Positions 12,901-25,179 are shown, numbered from the stretch's first letter. The stretch is 64,000 nucleotides of DNA from Bombardia bombarda (GCA_030512295.1 JAULSR010000005.1:1488001-1552000), one strand, 5' to 3'. Numbers and translations: made by a program. Notes: generated by a model from the sequence alone, not told the origin.

Positions 12901-13791
12901 TCCTCCAGCCGCCGCCCTTGTCCTCGGTGTTCCTGGGCGGCTTCCATTTCCAGGTCCACTGAAAGGTCACTGAAGGGTTGCCATCGGTACCAAATGCCCC
13001 GATGAGCTCAACATTTGAGTTTTTGTGCAGGTTCGGATCGGCGTCGAACTCGCGAGTGAGGAGCATCTCTACCTCGCGGGGCGACGAGGCAAATAAGAAG
13101 GTGAAGCCCTTAAGCCGGACGTCGGCTGGACCGAGGACCTCTGAGTCTTTGGCGATGGCTTGGAGTGCCTGTTGGGACTGGCGAACGATAAACGTAAATG
13201 TGAAGACGGGCTCATCATCGCTGTTGAGCTTGAGTAAGAAGGACGGGCCAGCAGCGGCACCGCTGGGCGGATCCGGATCCTGCAGAAAGGGGTTAGCGGC
13301 GAAGGCGTAGACGAGGTGGGAGATGGGGGAGGTAGCGAACCTGGACATATTCAATTGGGGTGTGGTCGCCGAGGGGTCGGGATGCAGATACTCTTGTAGC
13401 AGGGAATGCATTTGGAACGATATTGATGGAGGAGCGCTTTCGCGGGCTAGTTATGACGACAGAGGAGAGGGAAACTGGAGGTCGTCGTTAGTGTCAACGT
13501 CTCGTAAACGAGTGATCAGCACAGTGCCATCTTGGTGTCAGCGGGCGCAAGTCGACGGCCTCGGCCTTGAACGTGGCCTCGGGCTGACGGGGTCCGTCCG
13601 GACCACGGTTTGCGGCTCACGGCGTTGGCAGCGCAACACATGGAGAGGGGATAGGAGGAGAGGCGGGGGGGAGGGGGGCACGGAGGAGAGTGATGCGCGC
13701 TCTCGAGGACCGCCAAAAAAGACGTACATCGATTCTGATCTCTAAAATAGATGGGCGCGCCCTCGTCGGGCGTGCTGCTGACATTGCCCAT
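9927..13791 (-). CDS. csx2: BAR-PH-ArfGAP protein (ADP-ribosylation factor GTPase activator)
   Basis: Six exons (13791-13728, 13474-13341, 13279-12897, 12840-12767, 12702-11325, 11268-9927) give 1,124 residues with consistent phases. The protein stimulates GTP hydrolysis on Arf at membranes. The N-terminus starts MGNVSS, a good N-myristoylation consensus (Gly2, Ser6), followed by segments conserved in fungal members (NIVPNAFPATR, PIEYVQ). A BAR-like coiled coil spans roughly 315-535, a Ser/Pro linker follows, then a PH domain (about 640-765, EGLLWALNR to SWIMSINNAL) and the ArfGAP zinc finger near 845 (CADC, 16 residues, CIEC, with the catalytic Arg in GIHRSLG). The short exons 1, 2 and 4 are found only by combining conservation and splice phase; the splice at 12896 (donor GTGTGG) is the least certain. 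Intron 1 (253 nt) is much longer than the others. Confidence 0.9.
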
Positions 13792-16534
13792 CTCGTCGGC
13801 GCGATTGTTGGCTGTTGGAGGAGCATCAAGGAGGCGGCAGGACGGGGACGGAGACGGGGACGGGCAGCGTGTTCACGCAGGTGGCTACTGGACGGGTACG
13901 GTCCAGTGGTGGTTTGAGTGGCACATAGACGGTGTAGCAAGGCGCCTGCGCTTCTAGTAATCCATAATGATAATGGAGAAACCCACCGGGCCAGTTGCTT
14001 CCACTTGTCTGGCTGCAGCGGTTCACAGCGATGTGTGGCGGGGTTCAGGCTACCGAGTCGCAAGGGGGTGCCGTCTGCGTAGCCTCTGGCCTCGAGCCTT
14101 GGTTAGCGCTAAAAGAAAACCCCTGTAAAACACAGAGTGCGACCGTGCAGAGGTCCCTGGACTGCCTCGAGCCCACTGTGTGGTGTAGGGAATTACAGCC
14201 GAATGTACAGTACCTTTGACATGGAAGAGTGGAGTCACAAGCGGTTGCTTAAGTGTCATGCGACTAAATGGATGGAATTTTTGCAATGTTTATAGGCACC
14301 TGCCTACGTCGTACCTATTGTAGAGCGTCTGTTCGCACGGTGCATATGTGGCCGATTGGTATCTGTGCGACAAATTCTATACGCAGCAACGTAAGTGTTG
14401 CTAAATGGTTGTTGACTGTCGGAGTGGATATAACCAATGGAGCTCTTGTTACAGAGGGATGGCCTGCATCGGACGGATGTATCATCGCAAAAGTCACGTA
14501 AACAAGTCAGTGGCGAGTGTGTGACCTTATCCATCACGAAGTCTGTCCTAGAAACGTGTCTGTCATCTGGTCCAAGCAGATCAACGCCCGTCCCCGTGAC
14601 GGTCGAGGGATGCCCTCTGATGCAAGGCGAAGGAAGGAACGATAGGGTGCAACGGCACCTGCTTCAAGTTGCTACTCGTGACCCGCTGCTCGCATCCCGC
14701 ATCTTCGAGTGTCACTCGGACAGCGCCTTCTCTCAGCGTTGATGAAGAAGTTGACAGTGATCAATTCGTACCTCACTTATATGGGATGTCTGATACTGTA
14801 ATTATATTTCACATGATACGAAGTACTGCTTACCTACACAGGTTTATACCTAATTAAGATGAGTAGAGAGACAGGCACGTTACAGCGGCTATGATGTCAC
14901 GCTGCCGCAACATCAGTTGTCCGCGACGGGACATCCCAGACAGATAGAGATTGAGGTCTTCTAGTACAAACCATCTTGACTTCCGCCTTTAGCATAATAC
15001 ACTGAGCCAAATCATTGATATATACGGCTTTTTCACACGTTACCTCCTCCAACATGGAACAGAAGCAGAAACGGACCCCGAAGAGGAGTAACTCCAAATA
15101 GGTTTCGTTATTGGGTACGAAGATGGGAAAAGAAAGCAGGGGCCGACGCTAATGCTCGGCAAGCGCCGATCGAACAACCCCACTCAGTCGAACGTCCCTT
15201 CATTACTGTGTATACGATGTCGCGCTTCACCTTTTAAAACCATTGCCCCTCCTCCCTCGTATTTGCCTGCCGCTTCAGCCTACCTTAGTTCTATCTCTCG
15301 TGGGATTTGACCTCGGAACAACACCACCAGCGTCTGCCACGCAACCCATATGTTGGCTCTTGTTCAATACGAGAGTATGCACATACGCAATACTTGCGGG
15401 TAATTTCCCGTAAAGTCGACACTGTTTTGTGGGTTCCTATATATATTCGGAGAACCCTATACCTATGTATAAACTTACGCATTACTGCTAGCTCATTAAC
15501 TAAGCACAAGGTAGGTACTATTCTGTCACGCTTGTACTAGTTCTTTGATATGCACAAGTATTGGAATGGTTCGAGATTTTTGTACTGCACACCTAATTGA
15601 GACGGTCAGAGGAACTATATTTGGATAATGTGAATGCGGAACCACCCGACTGATATATGGCAGGTAGGTACCTACCTAGTATGTGAGCCATATCGTCTGA
15701 AAGGATTGGTTGAGACCGGGTGCACAATATTCCGACGTTGTAGTTCTACTCGTTGCCTAGAGTGTCCAATCTCATCTTAGGTGGAGGGGTTTTGATCGGG
15801 ACTGAGAAGAAGTGAGATGGAACTGAGCACCCGAGATTCGGGCTTCAGACCCCAAAGGACATCCCTGAGCCAGTCCCAAAATAGTACCTAGACTTAGTCG
15901 CTGGCTTCGATCATGAAATCCCCAGCCGTGCTTCACCCGGTGCCGGTTAAAGCTACCAATAATTAGGTGCCTACTCACATTTAGGTAATAAATGAATAAA
16001 GGTGCATTTAGATGCCTGCCTACCTATAATTTACACTGACGTGGGATGACTTGGTCCATCCATTCGCAAAGGTGCACGCATGAGAGCTCGTGGCAGTGAG
16101 CCGAGGCGGCAACAGGGTCGGGTATGTACCACTGTCAGCACTACCCGGGAGGCTCGTAGCATTGGTGCAGTGCATGGAATAGTGTAGTGATAGTGCACGG
16201 GCTCCCCTAGCCAGTATGACGTTTCGATCCATCGGCAGTGCCACCACCTTGCTCGACCTTATCCATCCCTTTTCAGGCCCGAGATACCTACTGGGTTCTC
16301 ATAAGGTTCTCGTGACAAACCTCGACGCCTGGAGGTCACTGTTGTTTGGGTCTTTCTGTATTCCGGTTTCGTTTCGAATTGCTGCCCCATCTCCATTATT
16401 TTGCAACCTCGCACGACGGGGAATTTGGGCGTTCGCCCGCCCGCATCCAAGGTCGCCGCCAAAGGCGCCGGATTGCCCAACGCCACCCCGCCGACACCAG
16501 TGTGACCAGACACCATCCTATGCGTGATCCCGCC
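13792..16534. other. Divergent intergenic region ArfGAP/Munc13-like
   Basis: 2.7 kb upstream of two divergent membrane-traffic genes. It holds a perfect 16-bp palindrome at 15662-15677 and repeated TACCTAC/GTAGGTA words. A GC-rich stretch directly before 16535 is probably the leader. No protein-coding gene is seen. Confidence 0.5.
15662..15677. repeat. 16-bp perfect palindrome AGGTAGGTACCTACCT
   Basis: Perfect self-complementary sequence in the ArfGAP/Munc13-like divergent intergenic region. The word TACCTACC recurs elsewhere in intergenic DNA of this window (near 1635, 22046, 24985). Confidence 0.9.
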
Positions 16535-19500
16535 ATGTCGTCAGCTTCAAGGGCTTCGTACAATCCCAATCGCCGGATTAGCAGCCTGCAAGGCGCCAAG
16601 TCTGTTCAAGATGGCAGCCGGCGCAATCGCGCAACTTCGAGAGCTCGCGCTCACACCGTCAGCGTCAGCTACGCCGATGCCTACTCCTTCGCCCTCCGCG
16701 TCGCCTTCCTCAACTATCTCCTCCAGCCGCGGAAGAGGCGAAAGGAGTATGTCAACCTTCCGAAGCCAGTCTCTCGCACCCACACCTCGAGCATCGGAGA
16801 CTTGATGAAGGAGTTTGTGCCCACCGGCTCGTCGTCCACCTCCATCAAGCTGCCCCACAGCTTTCGGCAGTCCCTTGAGAAGCGAATGTCGGGCGTCTTG
16901 CAGGGCATTGAGCGGATGCCGGGATATAACGACGCCTCCGTGAAACGCACTTTTGCTGAGGCCTACACTGCCTTTACCGCCAAGGACTTCCAGAAATCCA
17001 TTGACAAGGACCGTAAGGTTGAGCCGCTTATCCTGATATTTTACTCGTCTGCGAGCAAGGCTCAGTCTCGTGGCAAGGCCCCGGAGGATCACTCATGGAA
17101 GCCGCTTGTCGACAGGCATCTGGCCATGTTTATCAGAATCCTGAGCAGTGTTCTTCTCAGCCTTGGCGGTGAGCGAGATCGCCCCGAACTTCTGGGCCGG
17201 CTTAACACACTGGAGAAAAAGCTTTTGACAAACGACCAAAACTTATCTCTTGATACTGGTCAGGAGGACCATTCCTTTATTGAAGTCGAGGTCCCCCTGA
17301 CTTACGAGATCAAGGACATGCCCATGGTGCAGGTGGTCGCCAAAATATTTGGTCTTACCAACTCCCAAGTGCAGGGAGATATTGACTCCAACATGTCGGC
17401 TTGGACCGAAGAAGCTGCCCTAAAGGACTTCAAAAACTACCAGTTCAGGCTCTCTGCAAACATGGCTGGCACATTAGGGAGTCAGGACTTTGACCTGGAT
17501 GAGGCCTACGAGGAATGGAGGAGGCAGGAGAACCCCCATCTAGCCCAGATCTTTGCTGAGATCTTGAGCGTTCGTCCCGATCTCAATATAACATCTACGG
17601 CCGGGAACGACAAAGCTCTACCCGCCCGGCCACAGTCATTATTTATGGGCGACAGAGGCTATGGAGATGCCGGTAACGTAACCTCCAGCCCAGTTTCCAC
17701 CGGGCTTAGTTATGACCAGTCTCGTGCCTTTGGCTCGCTATCACTTGATGACACACCCAGCATACGAGGTGTTGATGAACCAAGCTATACCTTCATTCCC
17801 TCGGATCCACGCGCCGTTTATAAGACCATTTTGCAGTATGCCATGTCATACGATCAGCTCCATTCAGACCCATCTGCTCCGTACTTTCCCTTTTTGGAGC
17901 ATTCCTTGGAGCTTCTGATAGAGCTATCCGTCCGATGGAGAATTCCACAATGGTCTCGAAGCGTTGCGTTTGTCGAGGTGGCAGTTCGCAAATTCCTTGA
18001 CCAAGAGATAACCCTGGAGCAACTGGACACTTGTCTGGACTCTGTCAAGGATCCGTTACCAGAGCCCAAGAAGATACCGCTTATCCAGATGTACACATCC
18101 ACTCTCCTCGACATCGACCCAGGGCGATGGACCATGACTGATCATAGTGGCTACCAGCGAGCCTTGCGAGATCTTAATGACGCATTACTCAGAGAACTTT
18201 ATATCATTCTGGTTCGATGCTATGAGTCAAGCCCGCCATCAATCTCAACTGTTATGTCAGTCCTCATGAACCATGTCCACAACGATCCTGCCTTCTCGCA
18301 AACGCCTGAAGATGCTGCAGTGTTCTCTCAACAACTCGAGAACGGGCTACGCCAAGCCGCCGCAAACGCATATCGGGAATACCTGGATAAGAATATCCCT
18401 CGGAACCAAGAAGAATGGGATTTCGGTAACGTTGTGAAGCTCGGTCAATCGGTTGTTGGCCTCGCTGAGAAGGTAAAGAAGCGATATATGAGAAACCCGG
18501 AAATTTTGGGTGTAAATCCCTTCAAAGTCTTGGTCGAGACGATGTTCCCAAGTTTTGAAGAAGATGCGCAAGAGTTCATCAAGCGCGTTATGGAATCCTC
18601 TGAAACTCGCGAGGATGGTGAGATAGACCTCCAGGACGGCTTTGATCTCTACAAGGAACTAGTCGAAATCCGCAAAATCCACGTGCAATCGCTGCCTGGG
18701 AGGCCGTTTGCCTTTCATATCGAAAGTCTCCTCGACAATTTTGTCTGGCGGTGGATTAGAAATGTGGAAGAGAGGATGACAAGCTTTGTTGAAGAAGCCA
18801 TCAAGCAAGATCCGTTCAAGGTTAGGAATAACAAGCCGGGAGCGATCCCGACCGACGATGAACGTCACAGCGTCTCGATTCTCGACACATTTTCGCTCTT
18901 CAAGCAGACAGTCGACCAAATCCACCAACTCGGATGGGACGACGATGTCCATCATGCGAAATTCATGACAGCACTGGCGAAGGGTTTTGCCGCCGGCATC
19001 GGCCGCTATTGCGAGACTGTAGAGCAACAGTTTGCGAGAGAGATGGACCGGCAGCCGGTGCAGGAGGCGAGTGCCTCTTCTAAGACGGCACAGGAGAAGT
19101 TGTTCCAGTACGCAAAGGATACGTGGAACACGAAGGAAAAGATTGAACCTTTTCAATTCTATCCCGAGGTGCGTTATTCGTTTCTTGTTTATATCTCATG
19201 ATGGTACACTAAGGCTGACTTCTTTCTAGTCCTTTGTTAAACTCAATAACATTGAACATGCCATGCAGGCTCTCGACAAGCTGGAGAAACTCATGAACGT
19301 CGACGGCTGTGCTGAGGTACTACTCAAAGCTGAGGGCCCGAAACCGCAGGTTAAGAGACCGGCGAAGTATGTCTTCACGATCAAGATCGTGGAGGCTGAG
19401 GACCTGAAGGCGTGTGACCCGAATGGGACTAGTGATCCCTACGTTGTCCTCTGTGATGAGTACCAAAAGCGACTGGCCAAGACGAGGATCATTATGAGGA

Positions 19501-20820
19501 ATCTGAATCCGCGTTGGGATGAGTCTATCGACATTACCGTGTCAGGGCCGCTCAACATTATCGCAACTATCTGGGACTACGATACGTTCGGGGACCATGA
19601 TTTTGTTGGGCGGACGTCTCTCAAACTGGATCCGATTCACTTCAGCGACTATCTACCAAGAGAATTTTGGCTGGATCTTGATACACAAGGAAGGCTCCTA
19701 CTCAGAGTCAGCATGGAGGGTGAACGCGATGATATTCAGTTTCACTTTGGCAAGGCTTTCAGGCACTTGAAGAGGACTGAGCGCGATATGGTGCGCAAAA
19801 TTACTGATAAGGTATGTTTGGCCAAGAGTCGATACTCTTATACTATGATGTATAGCTAACCGAAATTAGTTGACTACGCATATCAATGCTTCATTATCCC
19901 ATGAGGCTCTACGAAGTCTGCTGAGCCGGGGCATTGCAGCATCGATGGCAAGTCTTTGGAAGAAGCGCCAGTCCACCGTGCCACCCCTCACGGCGGCGGA
20001 CATTGAAAACGCCCTTCGACCTCTTTTCGCCTACTTTGACGAGAATTTCGCCATAATGAAGCAGACATTAACAGACGCTACCATGGTGGCAGTCATGACG
20101 CGGCTCTGGAAAGAGGTGCTAATTGCCATTGAAAACCTGCTGGTCCCTCCGCTTTCGGACAAGACATCCACCCAGAAGCCGCTCACGCAGGCTGAGCTGG
20201 ATGTGGTCTACCGCTGGCTGGAGCTTCTCTTCGCATTCTTCAATGCCAAGGATCATGAGACGGGTGAGGTACTGGGAGTTCCATTGGACGTGCTGAAGTC
20301 GCCTAAGTGGCATGAACTTGCATCCTTAAACTTCTTCTACTTCGACTCGACAGAGAACCTGATCCGCACGTCGGAGCGCATGGCGGCGGCCAATGCCCAG
20401 CGGGCGAAGCAGCAAGCCGAGCAGAACATGCATAGCAGCGCACATAATAACCGGCTGTCTGCGCCGCCGGCGTTTGGACCGACGTTCAGCGGTGCCGGCG
20501 CGTTTGGCAGTCTTGGTACGATCCGTCGCGGGAAGAGCATCATGATGAGCCGCAATCTGGGAACGATGCGCAAGGCAAAGGAGGAGAAGCGCAAGGAGGC
20601 GCAGGCGGACCCGAGCGATGATATGATTTTGAGGATTCTAAGGATGCGGCCCGAGGCGGCGAACTATCTTAAAGATCGGCACCGGCAGAAGGAGCGGATG
20701 GCTGCTGCGCAGGCGGCGGCGCTGATTGTGAGGCAGAGCGTTAATCAGAGCTGGAACAACTCGGGGCAGCCTGCGTTTGGGGGGGCCTTGTATGGGAGGA
20801 ATAACCTTCCTAGGCGGTAG
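16535..20820 (+). CDS. Munc13-homology (MUN) and C2 domain protein, fungal Git1/Ync13-like
   Basis: Three exons (16535-19168, 19230-19811, 19870-20820) encode 1,388 residues, phase 0 at both junctions. The family consists of large MHD/MUN-fold proteins with an internal C2 domain that act in exocytosis, endocytosis or signalling at the plasma membrane (fission yeast Git1, Ync13). The N-terminal YADAYSFALRVAFLNYLLQP is a conserved helix of the family. The helical MHD1 region covers most of exon 1. The C2 domain lies near 920-1015 with acidic Ca2+-loop residues in DPNGTSDPYV and WDYDTFGDHDFVG. The second helical MHD follows, and the tail is Ala/Arg/Gln-rich. An in-frame ATG at 16520 adds five residues; I prefer 16535 for its GCCATGT context. 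The frame is open further upstream, but that part lacks conservation. Confidence 0.88.
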
Positions 20821-20965
20821 GTGGTGATGGAGAAGGGGGGAGGAGGATGGGGGGAAAGTATTCAGGGTTAATAGGGATAGGGTATGGAATGGTTTTATTT
20901 TTAGAGCGGATCGGCATGGTTATGATTCACGACGGTTGGCATTGATGAGGTGCAGGAGCAGTACT

Positions 20966-20992
<27 letters not shown>
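20966..20992. repeat. Trinucleotide microsatellite (AGC)9
   Basis: Nine AGC units in the 3' intergenic region, outside any supported reading frame. Confidence 0.85.
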
Positions 20993-20996
<4 letters not shown>

Positions 20997-21362
20997 TTTG
21001 GCACCGGGCGAATGAACTGGGGTTTTGTGTGTTTGTTTGTTTGTTTGTTTTGTTTTGTTCTTTTGTTGGCTCGCATCAATACTTTTATCGTTGGGAATAT
21101 TTCATGTTTGTGTGTTGAGTTGAGTTGCTCTTGTGCGTGTGTTTATGAAGGTTTTTTTTTTTTTTTTTTGTTGTCGATGGATTAAGGTTCGATGAAGAGG
21201 GGGGGGGGGGCTTAGGGGAAGGGCGTTGGGTTGGGGTTCGCAAGCATGCAATACCCTTTCTTCGGTCTGAATGTCTACGAGTTTGAGTCTACAATTGAGA
21301 TGATGTTATGGAATTCTTTTGTTAGGTGCCTTCACAGTTCTGAGTTGCTTGGTGGCAATGTC

Positions 21363-21385
21363 TTTTTTTTTTTTTTTTTTTTTTT
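21363..21385. repeat. Poly-T tract, 23 nt
   Basis: Uninterrupted T run in intergenic DNA; such nucleosome-disfavouring tracts are common upstream of fungal genes. Confidence 0.85.
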
Positions 21386-22101
21386 GAATAGTACATGTGC
21401 GTAATACTTGAAACATGTGGTGATTGTGTCTTTCTCATCTCGTGCATTGGTATCGGATGAGATTGTTGATGTTTATGCAAGAAGAATTCCGTCACATTAA
21501 TGCAGCGGTTCAAGAGAAAGGGGTGTGTATGACCAAGATAGAGATACGAAAAGGCAGGTACGGATAGGGGTGAGAGGGGGGGTTCCATGCACCCGACGGG
21601 CATTTTATGGTTACTCCTCCGCCACAATGGGGCTGCCGGCCCTCGGGACGGCAAGCTGGCTTGCCAGGGGCAGCGTAGCCGAAAACCTTATCAAATAGCT
21701 CGCTACGTACTGATGATTACTGCCCGGTTACTCACTCCTATCGACAATGAGCGTCGCCGTTGAAAATACCTCCTCAAATACCTAGGTCTAGTGCTAAGCT
21801 GAAGCTGCAACACAGGGAGTGTAAGCAGAATTCTGACTGCACATTGATCTTGGAAGATAGGTTTTCGCAGCGGCATCGGCGGCTCGGAAATCTTAGGACT
21901 TGGCCCCAGCAGTCGTCGTGTGTTTACTACCTAGGTAGGGAATGGCAGGTTGAGATCGGAGGGCGACGAAAAGAGAGACGAGAGCCGCGGTCAAAGGGAA
22001 GTTTCTACCCACCATCGACTTTTGGACCTGCCCCATCGGCTACATACCTACCTAGCGATTCCATATCGACGGTCATCGACTAGTCTCCGATCTGCCTACC
22101 G

Positions 22102-22108
22102 TATAAAA
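22102..22108 (+). promoter_or_regulatory. TATA-like element upstream of pyrophosphatase
   Basis: TATAAAA followed by further A residues, only 19 nt before the distal ATG (22127) and about 480 nt before the proximal ATG (22592). If functional, transcripts would probably start downstream of the first ATG. Inference only. Confidence 0.35.
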
Positions 22109-22126
22109 AAAAACCACATTGCCTGC

Positions 22127-23729
22127 ATGCAGTCCCGACGCGTGTTGCGGTTGCTGCAGCAGGCACAGGCACAGGCACAGGCGCAGGCGCAAAGGCAGAA
22201 ACAGCGATCTTTCTCGCGCACTACTCTAACCATCGTGCACCTCCCATATGGGTGTACTCGCGCAGGCCCAAATATGCCGCCACTTTTGACCCGCACCGGC
22301 CAATCAGCAGGCCGAACGCTGTCGTCACACACCAGCGGGCCCGCAGCGCCAGGAGGAGCAACCCCTCCCCCTCCTTTTGATTCCATCAGGACTTCTTTCG
22401 CTGACCCCATCTCCACCGCTTCTCGCACCGCTTCGCCAGCAGCAGTTTCTTCTTCTCTTTCTCTCCCCATTAGACCCAGCACCACCATTTCCAGCTCCAG
22501 AACCCTCCAAATAGCTCGGCACCTGTCGAGCTCTGCTGCCCAGAACCACACAAGCAGTCAACAAGCCCACGCCGGCCACGGTGATAGCACAATGGCGTCG
22601 CAGTACACCGTTCGCAAGATTGCGCCTGCAAACACCCTGCAGCACCGTGTCTACATCGAGAAGGATGGCCTCCCCGTCTCCCCCTTCCACGACATCCCCC
22701 TCTATGCCAACGCTGAGCAGACCATCTTGAACATGGTTGTTGAGATCCCCCGCTGGACCAATGCTAAGCTCGAGGTAGGTCTTTTATCATTAGTATTCCA
22801 CCGTTGCTGTTACCCGCTGCTAACCATTTTGATGATACCCCTCTAGATCTCCAAGGACGAGCTCCTCAACCCCATTAAGCAGGACATCAAGAAGGGCAAA
22901 CTGCGCTTCGTCCGTAACTGCTTCCCCCACAAGGGCTACCTGTGGAACTATGGTGCCTTCCCCCAGGTATGAACTCCCTCATTGCTAACATTGGTACTGC
23001 GAATCGAGGCACCCATACTGACTTGCCTGCCCGCACATAGACCTGGGAGGACCCCAACACGATCCACCCCGAGACCAAGGCCAAGGGCGACAACGACCCG
23101 CTCGACGTGTGCGAGATCGGCGAGCTTGTCGGCTACACCGGCCAGGTCAAGCAGGTCAAGGTTCTCGGCGTCATGGCCCTGCTCGACGAGGAGGAGACGG
23201 ACTGGAAGGTGATCGTCATTGACATCAACGACCCGCTTGCCGCCAAGCTCAACGACGTCGAGGACGTCGAGCGCCACCTCCCGGGACTGTTGCGCGCCAC
23301 TAATGAGTGGTTCCGCATCTACAAGATCCCGGACGGAAAGCCCGAGAACCAGTTTGCTTTCACCGGCGAGTGCAAGAACAAGAAGTAAGCTTTTCGCTAT
23401 AAATCGCTCAGAATGATGTACATACTAATGCGACTGTGCAGGTACGCCATGGATGTTGTCCATGAGTGCAACGAGGCTTGGGAGAAGCTTATTATTGGCA
23501 AGACGCCCTCCGGTGGTATCTCTACGTAAGTTTGCTTCCTTCTCTTATCTTTTCAGGGGCTGCGGTGCTGACAAACTGTCCAAATAGCACCAACCTGGCC
23601 GTCGGCCACTCGCCCAGCCGCATCTCGCCCGATCAGCTCCCCGCTCTGCCCGCAAACGAGAACCTTCCCCCTGCGCCGATTGATGCCTCGATCGACAAGT
23701 GGTTCTTTATCAGTGGCGCCTCGGCTTAG
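22127..23729 (+). CDS. IPP1: Inorganic pyrophosphatase (family I), with in-frame mitochondrial-type leader
   Basis: Five exons (22127-22774, 22847-22966, 23041-23384, 23442-23525, 23588-23729). It hydrolyses pyrophosphate to two phosphates, driving biosynthesis. From the ATG at 22592 (ACAATGG context) the product is 290 residues, the normal length of the cytosolic enzyme, starting MASQYTVRKI. From the ATG at 22127 it is 445 residues, adding 155 residues rich in Arg, Ser, Gln and Ala with almost no acidic residues near the start (MQSRRVLRLL) and a presequence-like ARHLSSSAA before the core. The active site is clear: the DPLDVCEIG loop of metal-binding aspartates, FPHKGYLWNYGAFPQ, and DEEETDWKVI. 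The intervening upstream frame has no stop, so both products are possible from one gene. Confidence 0.93.
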
Positions 23730-23993
23730 GTAGCTTCCACGACTGGTGACCGTCAGCCTGAGCAGCCTTAGGTAGCTTCCGCGTCTGATGTTCGCTGGCC
23801 TTAGCGCCCTTAGGCCAATTAGATGGATGGCAAGGATAGCAGCGATATTTGAAAACTATTGAGTTATTTTCGACATCAGAGACGGAAAACCAATCCCCAA
23901 ATAGAGTTAAGGTAGTCTCCAGCGAAAGCTTAAAAAGCTTAATAAAAATATACATCTATGTACAATGTAGCAGACAGCTCGAAGCTATTGGTG

Positions 23994-24025
<32 letters not shown>

Positions 24026-24242
24026 CTGTGAAGCTGCGTGGATATCATAGCCATCCATGTACATGGTATCTGCCTGCCTGCTTGCATGTCTGTCTGCCCG
24101 CCTGCCCGCCTGCCCGTCCTGAACGCCTCCTAATGCTTTGCTCTTAATACATGTAGTAGTGTAGGTAGTAGTAGTGATAATAGTGATAATAGTAACAGTA
24201 GTAGTATACAGCAACTATACAGCAACTGTCGGTCTTGTGGGC
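23730..24242. other. Convergent intergenic region pyrophosphatase/mL53
   Basis: Holds two 3' ends, a (TG)n microsatellite near 23997-24024, CCTGC/CCCG-type degenerate repeats near 24070-24115 and GTAGTA/GATAATA triplet repeats near 24150-24200. No gene is seen. Confidence 0.55.
23997..24024. repeat. Dinucleotide microsatellite (TG)n
   Basis: About 14 TG units in the convergent 3' intergenic region. Confidence 0.9.
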
Positions 24243-24619
24243 TCAGTCGTTGAGGTCGGACTGCTTTTGCAATATGCGCGAGTGGCGGTCAACCTCCTCG
24301 ACGAGGTTCTTGATGCCCATGGTTTCGCAGTCCAGATTCATCTCCTTTCCGTCCTCTGGTGGAGCGGGTAGTAGGCATTGTGTTAGCTGGTACCAGTTGA
24401 TCGTATGATATGCAAGTTGTGTATGTGGGACGACGCACTGAACTTGACGTGCAACGTGCTGGGCTCGGCAGACGTCCGCGGGAGCAGCTGCGTTGTGATG
24501 TTCATGCCATTGGAGCGTGCGTTGGGCGGTAGGAAGGTGAGGAACAGGCGGGCGGCTTTGGCTTTGGTCGAGAAGGGGTTGAAGCGCGTCGTCACGTCGG
24601 TGATGAAGCGGGTGATCAT
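24243..24619 (-). CDS. mrpl44: Mitochondrial large ribosomal subunit protein mL53 (Mrpl44)
   Basis: Two exons (24619-24439 and 24355-24243; intron 83 nt, donor GTGCGT, acceptor CAG) encode 97 residues, the usual length (about 98 in yeast). It is a structural protein of the mitochondrial 54S subunit. The N-terminus MITRFITDVTTRFNPFS, the conserved LTFLPPNAR and the Lys/Glu/Met segment DGKEMNL identify it. The C-terminus is the helix LVEEVDRHSRILQKQ ending in DLND. Either exon alone is short, so the gene is easily missed. It is transcribed divergently from the Sec20 gene, sharing a 560-bp promoter region. Confidence 0.9.
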
Positions 24620-25179
24620 TTTATCTGTCTGTCTTTTTGGCCGGTTGGTCGAGTGAGCAAACGAGTGTGATTGCGACGAGGTAGGTGTGGTGGACCGTGG
24701 AGGTGGCTGGACTGGCCGGTATCGTCGTCGATGTTATTGTCGATGTCGATGTCGATGTCGGGAAAATACTTTCGATCGAGCACCCGCGCTGTTTGCGCCC
24801 GCCGCCTACCTGGGGTCAGGATTGGGGTTTACTACTAACGGGTGAGCTAGCCGGTGCTAACTGCGTGGAGGTAGCTTAAGCTTACCTGGTTGGGCGTAGG
24901 TTAACTAACTGGAGCCAGGGTTTAGGCTACCTGGGCTGCCGGGTACCGCAGTACTTACACGTGTACCCCATTTTAACAGTAAGGTACCTACCTTACTTCC
25001 TTCCAACCACACTAGATGACGTTGCGAGCTTCATGGTGCTGTAATAGCCATTGGTGTCTTTTTGAATTTCAGGCCACCTCAGCTCATCGCTAATGTCATG
25101 AACACCAACAACACCGCGACTTTCACCACGTGCATGAAATAAAACAAAACAAAAACGACAGGAAATCGGAACGAAGACA
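24620..25179. other. Divergent promoter region mL53/Sec20
   Basis: 560 bp between two divergent starts. It holds GATGTC hexamer repeats near 24733-24758 and a hairpin-forming inverted repeat GTAAGGT-ACCT-ACCTTAC at 24979-24996. No gene is seen. Confidence 0.55.
24979..24996. repeat. Short inverted repeat, 7-bp arms, 4-nt loop
   Basis: GTAAGGT and ACCTTAC are exact reverse complements separated by ACCT, within the mL53/Sec20 divergent promoter. Confidence 0.8.

Larger units (their letters stand above)
20821..22126. other. Intergenic region Munc13-like/pyrophosphatase
   Basis: Contains the 3' region of the Munc13-like gene and the promoter of the pyrophosphatase gene. It is rich in simple repeats: (AGC)9 near 20966, TTTG repeats near 21030, a 23-nt poly-T at 21363-21385 and G tracts near 21200. 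TACCTAC words lie near 22046. Confidence 0.5.
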
